Positions 37,654 to 48,003 of a stretch of DNA of 64,000 bases are shown in pieces (the stretch's first letter is position 1; each line of letters opens with the position of its first letter). The notes under the pieces are model-generated. The model was given only the letters and a program-made list of their open reading frames with translations. It searched no databases and was not told the origin of the DNA. The translations under genes and the position numbers were made by a program. The DNA lies in assembly GCF_001262605.1 (NCBI RefSeq), contig NZ_LGTC01000001.1, forward strand, positions 1,598,501-1,662,500, read 5' to 3'. Source of the stretch: Pseudobacteroides cellulosolvens ATCC 35603 = DSM 2933 (GTDB lineage: Bacteria > Bacillota > Clostridia > Acetivibrionales > DSM-2933).

Positions 37654-40638
37654 TTACAAACTCATCTCTTTTGGGAAAAAAGTTCTCTTTCCTTGCAAGT
37701 ACTGGTTCATATAAGCCAAATCTATACTGTTAATATATCCATTTCCATCCAAATCAGCCACCCATATCGGATCATCAACCGGGAACTTTATTTTACTGTT
37801 TTGCAAATGAGATCTCAGCAGTTCAAAATCATTGCTGTTTATAAATCCATCTCCATTTACATCTCCTACTCTAAGTGCCAATGTATATGATGCACTTGAA
37901 ACATAAGAATCTGTCATGCCGGTTTTAGAAGCATATGCCTTTATAGTTTTTGTACCTGCAACTGTTATAGGTCCTGTGTAAACAGCTGAAGTTGAAGTAG
38001 GTGTTGTGCCATCAGTTGTATATCTAATAGTGGCACCATTTGTTATGCAGTTTATTGACACAGTTTGAATTGAATTATATGTACCGCCAGTGGGACTGAA
38101 AACTGGTTTAGGTATTACAGGCACTGGGTTAAATTCCAGCACACCATTGCAGTCTTTAGGAAAAACATATACTTTTCCATTAGCCGCTTCAGCATTGAAA
38201 GCCTCTACATATTCAGGAACATCTTCTTTTTGCTCCCAAGTATTTCCGTAAGGATTAAATTCATATACATAGTTGATCCAAAGTTTGCTTGCAAGTAAAT
38301 ATATTTTGTTATTTAGACTTATAATTTTATAATCATCAAACATCAAAATACTATCCGGCAATGCACTTAACACCTGTGTCGTCTTAGTGGTAGTATCTGC
38401 TGGATTGTACATTTCTACAGTTTCCACATCGCTGCCATTTGTTCTTCCACCCATTATATATATTTTTCCCTCTATAGAAGCTGAAACAGCAGCAGATACC
38501 GGTTGCTGCAAATATGCTACCGGTGCTTCGGTCCAGTTATTACTTTGAGCACTATACTCAAAAATCGTATTTAATGATTTACCGCTAATATCGCCTCCGA
38601 TAATATATATCTTTCCATTACCAGGTGCTATAACGGAATAAAGGTTATCAGGCCCGGAATCCGGCAGCATAACAATATCCCAATCACTACTATTTTTCAC
38701 CATACTACATACATATGCAGCCTCACCCGAGAAAATATACAATTTGCCATTACATACTACAGACTGTTCGCTTCTTCCAAAACTTTTTGGCATATATCTA
38801 AAAACACTCCACTGCTCAGTCAGGGGGTTGTATTCCAGCAATGCTCCATCTTTCCCGCTAGTACCATTGTTGTTATTAGCAATAGCATAAAGTCTTCCGT
38901 TGAAATTTACCACTCCTCCCCCGATATATGAAACACCAAGATTTGTATTAATACCGTTTTTAATGTTCCATTGATATCCAGGCAATTCTGAAGTTCCTGG
39001 TTTATATTGAATACATAAGGTTACTGAGTTTGAGCCAGGTGTATCATTAACAGTAAGGTTCATGGCTGTATCTGAATATTTAACCAATGCCCCTGTATTT
39101 GGGTCAAATAAATTAAAGCTGTTTATAGTAGCTTTAATTCCATCCGGGTCTATATCCGTTATTTTTATATACCATTTCTTAGGTGTAAGCACAAGGTCAT
39201 TTCCATAGAAAAATTTAGTATAATCCAGCATTATTGAACCTGAAAAACTATATTCCTCGGAATTTTGATTAATTATGCTAGGCTTCAGTGTTTTAGTCGG
39301 ACTTGATTCATAAATCTCTGAATAACCCAATTCATACCTAAGCTGGTTCCTTTTTAGGTGCGTAAAATTTATCTCTGCCATTAATGATGCTGTATATGAA
39401 GGTTTAAATGTAATCCAGTCTGCACTACGTAATGCTGGATTTCTAACATTTACTCCTTTTGGTCCATCATTTACAGCTGATACTTTATTTATTGCATCAT
39501 AGCAAAGCCATACAAAACCATCACCTCTGCCTGAGTATGATCCGTCATCCATTTGCGGCTCCCATTTATCACCCCATGAATTTGCTATTTTAAATGCACC
39601 CTTTTCACCTTCATCCGGTTCTGATTTGCCATTATTGTTTATATCAACCCAAATACTATCATCGTACCCTACAATGGTCATGAAATGCCCGCCAAACTCT
39701 CCACAATGATCATCTTCCATATAGCAGGCAGCCCTTCCTATAATACTAGAATCAGAAGCACCCTTAATGGGTTTATAGTTCCAGTCGTTGATAGTTGAAC
39801 AGAATGTAAGAACATATCCATTGTTGAGAAGCTGTTTTATATTATTTAGTGTATCATCATTTTGGTTTTGAACAGGTGTATCTGTTCCATCCCCTACTTC
39901 TACGCTACCCATCTTATCCGGTATAAAATTCCTGGCATTTTTCCATGTGTTAGGATCAGTAGGCCATTTTGTATAGTCTTCATCGAATGGGAAATCCCCC
40001 CACAGTGCAATCCCTTGTTCAAAATAAACTTTATATGGAGAACTGGTACCACTATCTGATCCTCCATTTAATAAGTTGTATGACCATTGTGGAGAAAATT
40101 TTTTTGAATCGTTTGTGTCTGCTTTAACATTCCAGTCTCTTGCCATGGCATTCATATGTGTTGCCTGATAATAAGTTTGTGCAAAAACACCGCATGATTG
40201 AGTACTGCCTTGGTTTCTTATAGGGGGAAAGTACTTTAGTTCTGAATTGTCAACAGCAGTCAATAAAGATAATTGATTGGTTTGGGTAATTGAAAAGCTT
40301 GCAGCAGTTGAGACTGCTCCAATATTTACAGGTAAACCCTCTGCTATAACCTCTTCACCTATTGGAGCAGCCATATTAAGATCAAGTTTCTCCAATCCTT
40401 TTTCTAAACGTATTTCATTAGTCCTTTCCAATGCTATTTTGTTAGGAAGTACCCCTTTTACTTTAATTTCATGCTCATTCATCCACCTTTTATCTTCCTC
40501 TGAAGGCTGTTTTAAACCGGTTACTTGCTTATCAGCTTCCTTTTCACGTTTACTCACTTGTGCAAATGTTGATTGAAAGCTTAATAATAAAATGGAAAAA
40601 ATTAAAAATAATACAAATGCTTTTTTCGAAATTTTCAT
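37654..40638 (-). CDS. cellulosomal papain-like cysteine protease with Kelch repeats and type I dockerin
   Basis: A 994-residue secreted protein. Signal peptide 1-26; a prodomain-like helical part; a C1-family peptidase domain (about 130-390) with Cys149 (GSTQSCGVF), His318 (GGHFMTIVGYDD) and Asn353 (IANSWGDKW); a linker; Kelch-type beta-propeller repeats (about 560-830, for example GKIYIIGGD and GKIYIMGGRTNG); a chitobiase-like C-terminal sandwich (YTTDGTTPTSTSAVYTGP); and a type I dockerin at 923-994. Its two calcium loops read DVNGDGFINSND and DLDGNGYINSID. It should be carried on a scaffoldin by cohesin binding and cleave protein at the substrate surface. The Kelch part may position substrate. 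Confidence 0.9.
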   Translation of the reverse strand: MKISKKAFVLFLIFSILLLSFQSTFAQVSKREKEADKQVTGLKQPSEEDKRWMNEHEIKVKGVLPNKIALERTNEIRLEKGLEKLDLNMAAPIGEEVIAEGLPVNIGAVSTAASFSITQTNQLSLLTAVDNSELKYFPPIRNQGSTQSCGVFAQTYYQATHMNAMARDWNVKADTNDSKKFSPQWSYNLLNGGSDSGTSSPYKVYFEQGIALWGDFPFDEDYTKWPTDPNTWKNARNFIPDKMGSVEVGDGTDTPVQNQNDDTLNNIKQLLNNGYVLTFCSTINDWNYKPIKGASDSSIIGRAACYMEDDHCGEFGGHFMTIVGYDDSIWVDINNNGKSEPDEGEKGAFKIANSWGDKWEPQMDDGSYSGRGDGFVWLCYDAINKVSAVNDGPKGVNVRNPALRSADWITFKPSYTASLMAEINFTHLKRNQLRYELGYSEIYESSPTKTLKPSIINQNSEEYSFSGSIMLDYTKFFYGNDLVLTPKKWYIKITDIDPDGIKATINSFNLFDPNTGALVKYSDTAMNLTVNDTPGSNSVTLCIQYKPGTSELPGYQWNIKNGINTNLGVSYIGGGVVNFNGRLYAIANNNNGTSGKDGALLEYNPLTEQWSVFRYMPKSFGRSEQSVVCNGKLYIFSGEAAYVCSMVKNSSDWDIVMLPDSGPDNLYSVIAPGNGKIYIIGGDISGKSLNTIFEYSAQSNNWTEAPVAYLQQPVSAAVSASIEGKIYIMGGRTNGSDVETVEMYNPADTTTKTTQVLSALPDSILMFDDYKIISLNNKIYLLASKLWINYVYEFNPYGNTWEQKEDVPEYVEAFNAEAANGKVYVFPKDCNGVLEFNPVPVIPKPVFSPTGGTYNSIQTVSINCITNGATIRYTTDGTTPTSTSAVYTGPITVAGTKTIKAYASKTGMTDSYVSSASYTLALRVGDVNGDGFINSNDFELLRSHLQNSKIKFPVDDPIWVADLDGNGYINSIDLAYMNQYLQGKRTFFPKEMSL

Positions 40639-40753
40639 TTTTTACTCCTCCCTCTTATAAATAATTTTATTTTAATTATAATTGAAAGGAAAAATAATAT
40701 TATGAATAGATGATGCAAATTTAGTGAAAAAAATTGAATTTTGAATTTTAAAA

Positions 40754-42349
40754 TCAGACAGCATAATTAGCATTAAGAGTACTTAGAAAAGCTTGAACAG
40801 CATATGGATCAAACTGGGTTCCAGCATTCTTTTGCAGTTCTTCAATAACCTCATCAATTTTCATACCTTTCCTATATGGCCTATCTGACAGCATTGCATC
40901 AAAAGAATCGGCTACACACAATATCCTGGCTTCAAGCGGTATATCATTTCCTTTAATTCGGCTTGGATATCCTGTTCCATCAAATCTTTCATGGTGATGC
41001 TTTATTGAATCTATTAACTGGTCAATACCTGACAACGGTTCTAGTATATCAGCACTATAACTTGGATGCTTTTGAAGCAGCTTAAGGTCATCTTCAGATA
41101 ATGGCCCGCTCTTATTAAGCACAGATTCGGGAATTTCTACTTTGCCTATATCATGCAATAAAGCTGCTATTTTAAGAAGCCTTATCCTCTCCCCTCCAAG
41201 TCCCATTGCTCTGCCTATCATAACTGCATAATCCATAACACGTTCCGAATGTCCCAATGTATACTTGTCTTTTGCGGACACTGTACCTAAAAGAGCCCTT
41301 AGCCCACCAAACAATTGCTCATCCGAGTCGAAAAAGTATTTAATATCTTCAAAAATATCTCTATATAGCTGCACATTATTTCTTCCCATATTCTTTGCCT
41401 GATAAAGAGCACTATCTGCCTGCATAATTAAGTCATCTTTATTCTTTGCAAGAGCAGGGTATATGGAATATCCTGCTGATAATGTAACTTTATCCAGCAT
41501 TGAAAAATATTCCTCCAGTCCGGTCATTTTAGCAAAAGATTTTCTTATACGTTCAATAACAGATAATATTCCTTCTGAATTTGCATCTGGCAATAGTATG
41601 GCAAATTCATCCCCACCATACCTGCAGACAATATCTTTTTCTCTTGTTTCATTCACAAATATTTCTGAAGTTTTAGACAGCAGTAGATCCCCAGCTTTAT
41701 GTCCATAATTGTCGTTGAACTTTTTAAAGTTATCCAAGTCAATCATTATCATACCTAAAGTGCTGTCTTTCTCATTAGCTTTTACTATCTCTTCTTCAAG
41801 CTTTGATTGAAAATATCTATGATTGAATACACCTGTTACGCCATCTATATTTGCAAGCCATTCCAACCTTTTTATGTGCTTTCTTCCCTGCTCAGATGTA
41901 TATGCAATCATGATAGAAGCCACTATAAGGGCAATCCTGGTAGCAGATAAAGATAAAAGCAGCCCTGCTGTACTGTTTGTCACCCTGCTGATTTTTTCAG
42001 GCAAGTATGTTGTGTTAGTCGCTACAACACCAGCAACTTGATCTGACACAATAAACATATTAACAGCAGCAATTCCATTTGTTACCATAGATAGTAACAT
42101 TCCTAAATAACCAAAACGATAAGAAAGAAAAGCTGACAGTCCAAACTCTATGATTCCAGCAAACGCCCTTAGTTTTATAGGTAAAGAATTAGAAGCCTGT
42201 GTAACAACAATACAAACATGGATTACTAAAAGAATAAAGAAAAGCGGTGATATCCTTTCTTTTAGGGCCGCCAGCAATTTTGAGCACATGCTGGTTTTGT
42301 TTTGGATATCGTCTGATTTCCTTCCTGAATTGATAACTGTATTTTCCAT
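40754..42349 (-). CDS. membrane GGDEF and HD-GYP bifunctional cyclic-di-GMP protein
   Basis: A 531-residue protein with about five N-terminal membrane segments (35-160). A GGDEF domain (about 180-340; CRYGGDEFAIL) follows, then an HD-GYP domain (about 355-525; ALLHDIGKVEIPESVLNK, HHERFDGTGYPSR, FDAMLSDRPYRKGM). It has all residues expected for both diguanylate cyclase and HD-GYP phosphodiesterase activity, so its net output cannot be told from sequence. It is a single-gene unit, next to the dockerin protease gene. Confidence 0.9.
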   Translation of the reverse strand: MENTVINSGRKSDDIQNKTSMCSKLLAALKERISPLFFILLVIHVCIVVTQASNSLPIKLRAFAGIIEFGLSAFLSYRFGYLGMLLSMVTNGIAAVNMFIVSDQVAGVVATNTTYLPEKISRVTNSTAGLLLSLSATRIALIVASIMIAYTSEQGRKHIKRLEWLANIDGVTGVFNHRYFQSKLEEEIVKANEKDSTLGMIMIDLDNFKKFNDNYGHKAGDLLLSKTSEIFVNETREKDIVCRYGGDEFAILLPDANSEGILSVIERIRKSFAKMTGLEEYFSMLDKVTLSAGYSIYPALAKNKDDLIMQADSALYQAKNMGRNNVQLYRDIFEDIKYFFDSDEQLFGGLRALLGTVSAKDKYTLGHSERVMDYAVMIGRAMGLGGERIRLLKIAALLHDIGKVEIPESVLNKSGPLSEDDLKLLQKHPSYSADILEPLSGIDQLIDSIKHHHERFDGTGYPSRIKGNDIPLEARILCVADSFDAMLSDRPYRKGMKIDEVIEELQKNAGTQFDPYAVQAFLSTLNANYAV

Positions 42350-42655
42350 CTCAAACTTCCTTTTCTTCTGAAATTATAATTTTATCAGTTTCACAAATTA
42401 AAATAATACATAACTCCATATAATACTATCTTCTTTTGCAACATCTGCATTAAATGGTAAATTTGAGATCAAGTGTAACTTGCAATCTTTAGGATCATTT
42501 TACAACATTTTATTTACAATAAATATATCATACACTAAAATTAGGATAATTTAAAGATATTTTTTCTCAAGTGTTAAACATTTTTATAATAGTACCGATA
42601 TCTATATAATAATAATAATTTACTTAAATTAGTAATGATTAACATCCTCTATAAA
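42350..42655. other. AT-rich intergenic region, nothing recognised
   Basis: This 306-bp stretch between two minus-strand genes holds no open frame, RNA motif or clear hairpin that I can support. It presumably contains the promoter of the GGDEF-HD-GYP gene. Confidence 0.5.
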
Positions 42656-43912
42656 TCAACTACACATTTTTATATAATATTGGACTTTTTGTAATTGATA
42701 AGGTGCTTTCAAGATATTAGAAGCTTGTTTTAAGCACTCCAATGCTTTATCTTTCTCATTTCTTTTATAATAGTATATACCCTTGTACAGTAGCAAATTT
42801 CCTTTCTCTGTATGATTGTTCTCTACAGAAAGAAGCTCTTGAAGATAACTCCCTCCCTTGTCTAAGTCATCATGCAGGATATTAAGTTCCATTTCTTTGA
42901 ATTTCAGCAGTTTGCTAAAAGTCTCTATGTACTTCTGGTATTTTAAGTTGGAAGAAGTTATCTTGATTAATTCAATTTTTTCCTTTGCTTCTTCAAACTT
43001 TTCAACATTTACGAGTATCGAAACAATGTTGGAAAGTATTAGCATATAGAAAGTATTGCCTGTTCTCTGAGCTTCGGAAACATTAATTTCTCTTAGAAGC
43101 TCTTCAAGTAATTCTTTTGCTTCTTTCATATTTCCCTTGTTAATAAGTGCTGTGGATTTTTGATATCTAAAATGCAAAATTCTTCTTCTCCATGCATCTC
43201 TGCTCCACCATGCAGTTCGACTTTTATATATTGCATATTCAATAAATTTTTGTGCCATATCAAGGTATTTTTCAGGATCAGAGTAAATCAAATCTATATG
43301 TTTATTGATGGTTCTTAATGTAATGATGTCTTTAGGCATTGGTATCCAGTATTTACTCGGAAGAATAATAGACGCCTCTGTCTTTTCAGGATAAATAATA
43401 ACAGGAAAATATTCAAAATCAATATATCCATTTGGAAGATGGTTCCTTACCACAATAAACGATGTAAAATAAACACTTTTGCCAAAAGTAATTTTTTCAG
43501 GAACTTTGAAATTAAATAATGGCACAACTTCATCCTGCATTATGTCGGAAAATATCTGCAGGTCTTCATCTTCGCATTTAACTCCTTTAATACTATATAA
43601 GAAAGATGCTATTGTTTTAAGCTTGTCGGGATTTTCCTCAAAATAGGGGTCTTCGGAATAAACCATAGCTGCAGGCGAATCGTCTTTGCCTGCTTTAAAA
43701 AGGAGTGTATTTGCCTGAACTATTTTTCCGATTGCAATCCTTCCATTTCTATAAAGAATTCTCTGATGTCTATATGTATCCTCGAATCTCTGGTCCATTG
43801 ATTTGGTCATCCACTTGGGCTTATATATACGATTATACCAACTAAAACAAAAAGTAAGCTTTTTACGTTCTTTATAAAAGATTTCCCGTGCTTGGTTCAT
43901 AAAACTTTTCAT
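42656..43912 (-). CDS. TPR-like repeat protein of unknown function
   Basis: A 418-residue soluble protein. The first 180 residues are a mixed alpha/beta domain that I do not recognise (KITFGKSVYFTSFIVVRNHLPNGYIDF is its most ordered segment). Residues from about 230 on are helical pairs with TPR-like spacing (KGNMKEAKELLEELL, VEKFEEAKEKIELI, RNEKDKALECLKQASNIL). It is divergent from the J-domain/TPR gene, with 162 bp between them. Confidence 0.65.
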   Translation of the reverse strand: MKSFMNQAREIFYKERKKLTFCFSWYNRIYKPKWMTKSMDQRFEDTYRHQRILYRNGRIAIGKIVQANTLLFKAGKDDSPAAMVYSEDPYFEENPDKLKTIASFLYSIKGVKCEDEDLQIFSDIMQDEVVPLFNFKVPEKITFGKSVYFTSFIVVRNHLPNGYIDFEYFPVIIYPEKTEASIILPSKYWIPMPKDIITLRTINKHIDLIYSDPEKYLDMAQKFIEYAIYKSRTAWWSRDAWRRRILHFRYQKSTALINKGNMKEAKELLEELLREINVSEAQRTGNTFYMLILSNIVSILVNVEKFEEAKEKIELIKITSSNLKYQKYIETFSKLLKFKEMELNILHDDLDKGGSYLQELLSVENNHTEKGNLLLYKGIYYYKRNEKDKALECLKQASNILKAPYQLQKVQYYIKMCS

Positions 43913-44074
43913 CAGAATGACTCCTCAATAGCATATTGATGGAAATTGCAAATTATTTTACCATCATATATAATTATATAGAGTATCTGACTTTATGTAT
44001 ATACTTGAAAAGTGTTATTTATTCCGGCATGAAGAAGTACAAATTGTGAATGGTTTGGAGGAAATTTAAGATAA

Positions 44075-45355
44075 ATGGACTATTGGAATATACTTGGTAT
44101 AGATCCCACAGAAAATATTTCCGAGATCAAAAAAGCATACGCTCAAAAGCTTAAAGTGTATCATCCTGAGGATGATGCCGAAGGCTATCAAAAATTGCGT
44201 GAAGCGTACGATTATGCCATTAGATATGCAAGAGAAATGTCAGAAAAACAATTCCCTCCTTTATCAATTGATCCTATAACGGATGATAATACTGATTTAA
44301 ATGAAGAGTTTATGGCTAAGGTTGAAACATTATATAATGACTTTTTTTCCCGAATAGTGCCAAGCAATTGGGAAGCATTATTAAACAGCAATGTCATGTG
44401 GAATATAAATAGCAGGAACACCTTGAAATATAAGATGTTGGACTTTTTTACAGATCATCATCACCTGCCGCAGAAGGTTTGGAAGCTACTGGATAGCCAT
44501 TTCAACTGGAGCGACGAGCATAAAAGCGACTCACATTTTTCATATTATAGCCATGAAATTCTGCCTTATATTATTGGACAAATAAACAAGGTTAAGCCCT
44601 TAAGGTATTCATTTTTCAAACAGGTAGAGGGACTTGATTACGATGAGTTCCTTGATGCCAGAGAAAATGCCCTAAATGCTTATTCTTCGCAAAACTTCAG
44701 CGATGCGTACATGTATATCCAACAAGCAAAAAAGCTTTATCAGGATGATCCTGATTTACTTAGGCTGGAGGGTATGCTTTATCTTCGTAACAAAGAGTTT
44801 GAAAAAGCAATTGATGCATTTAATAAATTACTTGCTATTGATCCTGATGATACTGATGGAATATGTTATCGTGCAACGGCCTTTTATGAAACAAAGCAAA
44901 GGAAAAGCTTTCTAGAAGACTATAACCGTTTATATTCCAAAAAACCCTGGCACGATGAAATTCTATTTTTTATGGCAAAAAATCATTTTAAACTTGGTAA
45001 TCTTGAAAAAGCAAAGTACATGGCTATTAAAGCACAAAAAAACAATTTTCTGCGTAATGAAGCAAGGGCTTTGGTTTCACATATAAATGCAAAAATGAGA
45101 CTAGATATTAACAGGGATTTGGAACTACATCCAGATAACCTAAGATTAAAGACCAAATTGAATAATATAGACAAGGAAGTACTGAAGGGATACTATTTAG
45201 ACTTTGGAATAGTTGGTAAAGGTTTGAAATTGTATTTAACTTTAATAGTTTGGACGGTTATTGGAGCCATTACAATAGGAATAAATATATGGATTGTAAT
45301 TTTAATATATTACTTAATGAAGTATCTACGTAGAAATGCAAAATCATATTCCTAG
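44075..45355 (+). CDS. J-domain / TPR protein with C-terminal membrane anchor
   Basis: A 426-residue protein. An N-terminal J-domain-like unit (1-60: YWNILGIDPTENISEIKKAYAQKLKVYHPEDD) is followed by TPR repeats (about 205-330, EKAIDAFNKLLAIDPDD) and a hydrophobic C-terminal segment (about 388-418). The motif that stimulates Hsp70 is His30-Pro31-Glu32, not the canonical HPD, so it may bind DnaK without activating it, or be specialised. The membrane tail would tether it to the inner face. It ends before a strong hairpin shared with trpBA. Confidence 0.78.
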   Translation: MDYWNILGIDPTENISEIKKAYAQKLKVYHPEDDAEGYQKLREAYDYAIRYAREMSEKQFPPLSIDPITDDNTDLNEEFMAKVETLYNDFFSRIVPSNWEALLNSNVMWNINSRNTLKYKMLDFFTDHHHLPQKVWKLLDSHFNWSDEHKSDSHFSYYSHEILPYIIGQINKVKPLRYSFFKQVEGLDYDEFLDARENALNAYSSQNFSDAYMYIQQAKKLYQDDPDLLRLEGMLYLRNKEFEKAIDAFNKLLAIDPDDTDGICYRATAFYETKQRKSFLEDYNRLYSKKPWHDEILFFMAKNHFKLGNLEKAKYMAIKAQKNNFLRNEARALVSHINAKMRLDINRDLELHPDNLRLKTKLNNIDKEVLKGYYLDFGIVGKGLKLYLTLIVWTVIGAITIGINIWIVILIYYLMKYLRRNAKSYS

Positions 45356-45359
45356 ACAT

Positions 45360-45401
45360 GAAGCAGGAGTCTTAAACCTGAGGGTTTAAGGCTCCTGCTT
45401 C
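45360..45401. terminator. bidirectional hairpin between J-domain gene and trpBA
   Basis: Very strong stem of about 19 bp with one mismatch (GAAGCAGGAG...AAACC / GGGTTT...CTCCTGCTTC) and a 3-nt loop, between convergent genes. T runs are weak, but the stem is long. Confidence 0.75.
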
Positions 45402-45429
45402 GTGTTTATATTAGTTCGTTTCATAAGTA

Positions 45430-47379
45430 TCAGCCGTTGACCGCATTCTTCATCAAACGAACATACTCTGTAACATGAGGTACGCAATCAGCTCCATACT
45501 GTGCAATTATTTTTACAATTGCACTTCCCACGATTACACCATCGGAAAACTTTATCATACTAGCTGCCTGTTCAGGAGTAGATATGCCGAATCCGATTGC
45601 ACATGGTATATCACTAAACTCTTTAACATGCTTTATCATTTCCTCTACCCCGCTTCCAATCTCCTGCCTTACACCAGTCACCCCCATGGATGATACACAA
45701 TAGATAAATCCCTGTGCTTCGCTTGCTATCATTTGTATGCGGCTTTGAGAGGTAGGGGCAATCATCGATATAAATGTAACATTATATTTCGAACAATAGG
45801 GCAGCAGCTCATTCTTTTCTTCAAACGGAATATCCGGAACGATAATGGCATCAATGCCTGCCTCCTGACAATTTTTCATGAACCTTTCAGTACCATAGGT
45901 AAATATAGGGTTTGCATATGTCATAAACGCAAGTGGCACATCGCATGTCTTTCTGATACGCCCCACCATATCGAATATTTTATCAGTTGTTGTACCGCTT
46001 GCAAGTGCACGGTAGTCCGCCTCCTGAATAACCGGTCCTTCTGCAACCGGATCGGAAAAAGGAATTCCCAACTCTATTAAATCCGCACCTGCCTCAGCCA
46101 TTTTCAGCACCAATTGCTCAGTTATCTCCAATGTAGGGTCACCTGCTGTAACAAATGGAATAAATGCATTTTTATTTTTAAATACCCCATCTAATCTATT
46201 CATGGATTTGCACCCCTTATAACGTGCTATTGCTGCAACATCTTTATCTCCCCTGCCTGATAGATTGATTACAATTATTTTGTCCTTGCCCATGTTGGGT
46301 GCAATCTTTCTTGCATGTGCAATTGCATGGGAGCTTTCTATTGCGGGAATAATTCCTTCAATACGTGAAAGGTATTCAAATGCCTCAACTGCTTCACCAT
46401 CCGTCACAGGAACATATTCAGCCCTGCCTGAATCATGAAGGCTGGCATGTTCCGGGCCGATTCCCGGGTAATCAAGGCCTGCCGAAATGGAATACACTGG
46501 TGCTATTTGTCCGTATTCATCCTGACAGAAGTAGGATTTCATACCATGGAAAATACCCACGGAACCTTTTGCAATGGTTGCCGCAGTCTTGTCTGTTTCC
46601 ACACCATGTCCTGCAGCTTCACATCCAATAAGGCGTACACTTTTATCTTCTATAAAATTATAGAAAATGCCCATTGCATTGCTACCTCCCCCAACGCATG
46701 CAAGCACTGTATCTGGCAGCCGTCCTTCCTTCTCCATCATCTGTTCTTTAACTTCACGCCCAATTATACTTTGGAAATCACGAACAAGTGTAGGAAATGG
46801 ATGGGGTCCCATTACAGATCCGAATACATAGTGAGTATCATCCACTCGCTTTGTCCACTCCCGCATAGCTTCATTTACTGCGTCTTTTAACGTTTGCGTA
46901 CCACTGGTCACAGCATGAACCTTTGCACCTAAAAGTTCCATACGAAATACATTGAGTGCCTGACGTTCAGTATCTTCCTTGCCCATAAAAATCTCACATT
47001 CAAGTCCCATCAAAGCTGCAGCAGTAGCTGTTGCAACACCGTGCTGTCCGGCTCCCGTCTCAGCAATAACACGGGTTTTACCCATACGTTTTGCAAGAAG
47101 TACCTGACCCAATACATTATTAATCTTATGTGAACCTGTATGGTTAAGGTCCTCACGCTTTAAATATATTCTTGCACCACCTAGATCTTCAGTCATCTTC
47201 TCTGCATAATACAATAGAGATGGTCTGCCCGCATAATTCTTAAATAATTCATCCAACTCGGCTGTAAACTTCGGGTCGTTTTTGTAGTGATGATAAGCCT
47301 CTTCCAGCTCAATAAGAGCGTTCATAAGTGTTTCGGGAACATATTGTCCGCCGTGAATACCAAATCTTCCTTTTGACAT
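45430..47379 (-). CDS. trpBA: fused tryptophan synthase, beta chain followed by alpha chain
   Basis: A single 649-codon frame. Residues 1-392 are a complete TrpB: PLP lysine Lys85 in [37 protein letters not shown] phosphate loop, and LSGRGDKDV near its end. Residues 393-649 are a complete Trp[20 protein letters not shown] [14 protein letters not shown] and VGSAIVKI. They join without a linker at [14 protein letters not shown]. TrpA converts indole-glycerol phosphate to indole and TrpB condenses it with serine. An AAGGGGTG site seven nt before ATG 46203 could allow separate TrpA. No other trp genes are adjacent. A tryptophan T-box controls it. Confidence 0.93.
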   Translation of the reverse strand: MSKGRFGIHGGQYVPETLMNALIELEEAYHHYKNDPKFTAELDELFKNYAGRPSLLYYAEKMTEDLGGARIYLKREDLNHTGSHKINNVLGQVLLAKRMGKTRVIAETGAGQHGVATATAAALMGLECEIFMGKEDTERQALNVFRMELLGAKVHAVTSGTQTLKDAVNEAMREWTKRVDDTHYVFGSVMGPHPFPTLVRDFQSIIGREVKEQMMEKEGRLPDTVLACVGGGSNAMGIFYNFIEDKSVRLIGCEAAGHGVETDKTAATIAKGSVGIFHGMKSYFCQDEYGQIAPVYSISAGLDYPGIGPEHASLHDSGRAEYVPVTDGEAVEAFEYLSRIEGIIPAIESSHAIAHARKIAPNMGKDKIIVINLSGRGDKDVAAIARYKGCKSMNRLDGVFKNKNAFIPFVTAGDPTLEITEQLVLKMAEAGADLIELGIPFSDPVAEGPVIQEADYRALASGTTTDKIFDMVGRIRKTCDVPLAFMTYANPIFTYGTERFMKNCQEAGIDAIIVPDIPFEEKNELLPYCSKYNVTFISMIAPTSQSRIQMIASEAQGFIYCVSSMGVTGVRQEIGSGVEEMIKHVKEFSDIPCAIGFGISTPEQAASMIKFSDGVIVGSAIVKIIAQYGADCVPHVTEYVRLMKNAVNG

Positions 47380-47468
47380 ATTAGTCCTCCTTCTCGTCTA
47401 CATTAAAAGTGTTAACCACTTTTAACAGCTATTCTCGACTATTCTAAAAACTATAATTTCCTAGACAT

Positions 47469-47745
47469 AAAAAAAACCTTTATCCCCTTAACAGGGACAA
47501 AAGTCTTAGCTTCTGCGGTACCACCCAAATTGACGATTAATCGTCCGCTCATTTAAGTATACATTCATATACTCCTCACTGATAACGGGCGAGATTCCCG
47601 TAAGCACCTACTCTTTTAAAATTTCGGGCTTCCCTCACAAGACCATTCAGAATAACTTTGTAGCCACATTCTCAGCATCTAGCGACTCTCTTTACACAAA
47701 CAATTATTCTTACTATCCTTGATCATAGGTTTATACTATTGTCAA
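47469..47745 (-). promoter_or_regulatory. T-box leader (tRNA-Trp specific) of trpBA
   Basis: In the minus-strand leader the T-box core TGGGTGGTACCGC (rc of about 47515-47528) is present. It is followed by a terminator stem CTTTTGTCCC / GGGGATAAAGG and eight T (47469-47504). Upstream Stem I carries AGAGAG and GAATGGTC, with the specifier codon UGG at 47645-47643, i.e. tryptophan. Uncharged tRNA-Trp should bind, stabilise the antiterminator and switch on trpBA. An extra hairpin with ACGGGAATCTCGCCCGT lies between Stem I and the antiterminator. Confidence 0.93.
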
Positions 47746-47746
47746 A

Positions 47747-47775
47747 ATTATAGCATTGTTATACATTTTTGTCAA
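47747..47775 (-). promoter_or_regulatory. consensus promoter of the trpBA T-box operon
   Basis: On the minus strand TTGACA (47775-47770) and TATAAT (47752-47747) are separated by exactly 17 bp, both perfect sigma-A consensus boxes. Transcription would start close to 47740, just before T-box Stem I. Confidence 0.88.
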
Positions 47776-48003
47776 ATACAACTTTTAGTAAGCAACGAAT
47801 ACATCATTGAATTATAACCCAAATTATGCTAAAATAACAATATAGTTTCTTAATTCTAAAATAAAAAAGTCATTTCTGACTTACCCATAATCAAAGGTGC
47901 TAATAATCTCCCCAACAACATAATACCCAATTATTTAAAAGTCATTAGTGTTTTAATGTATACTGATCTTTTTACGTCGCTAAAGAAGAAGGAGGTATGT
48001 GAT

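Noticed and set aside
46365..46890. Two plus-strand frames of 88 and 151 codons opposite trpBA
   Set aside because: Antisense shadows of the tryptophan synthase gene without start signals.
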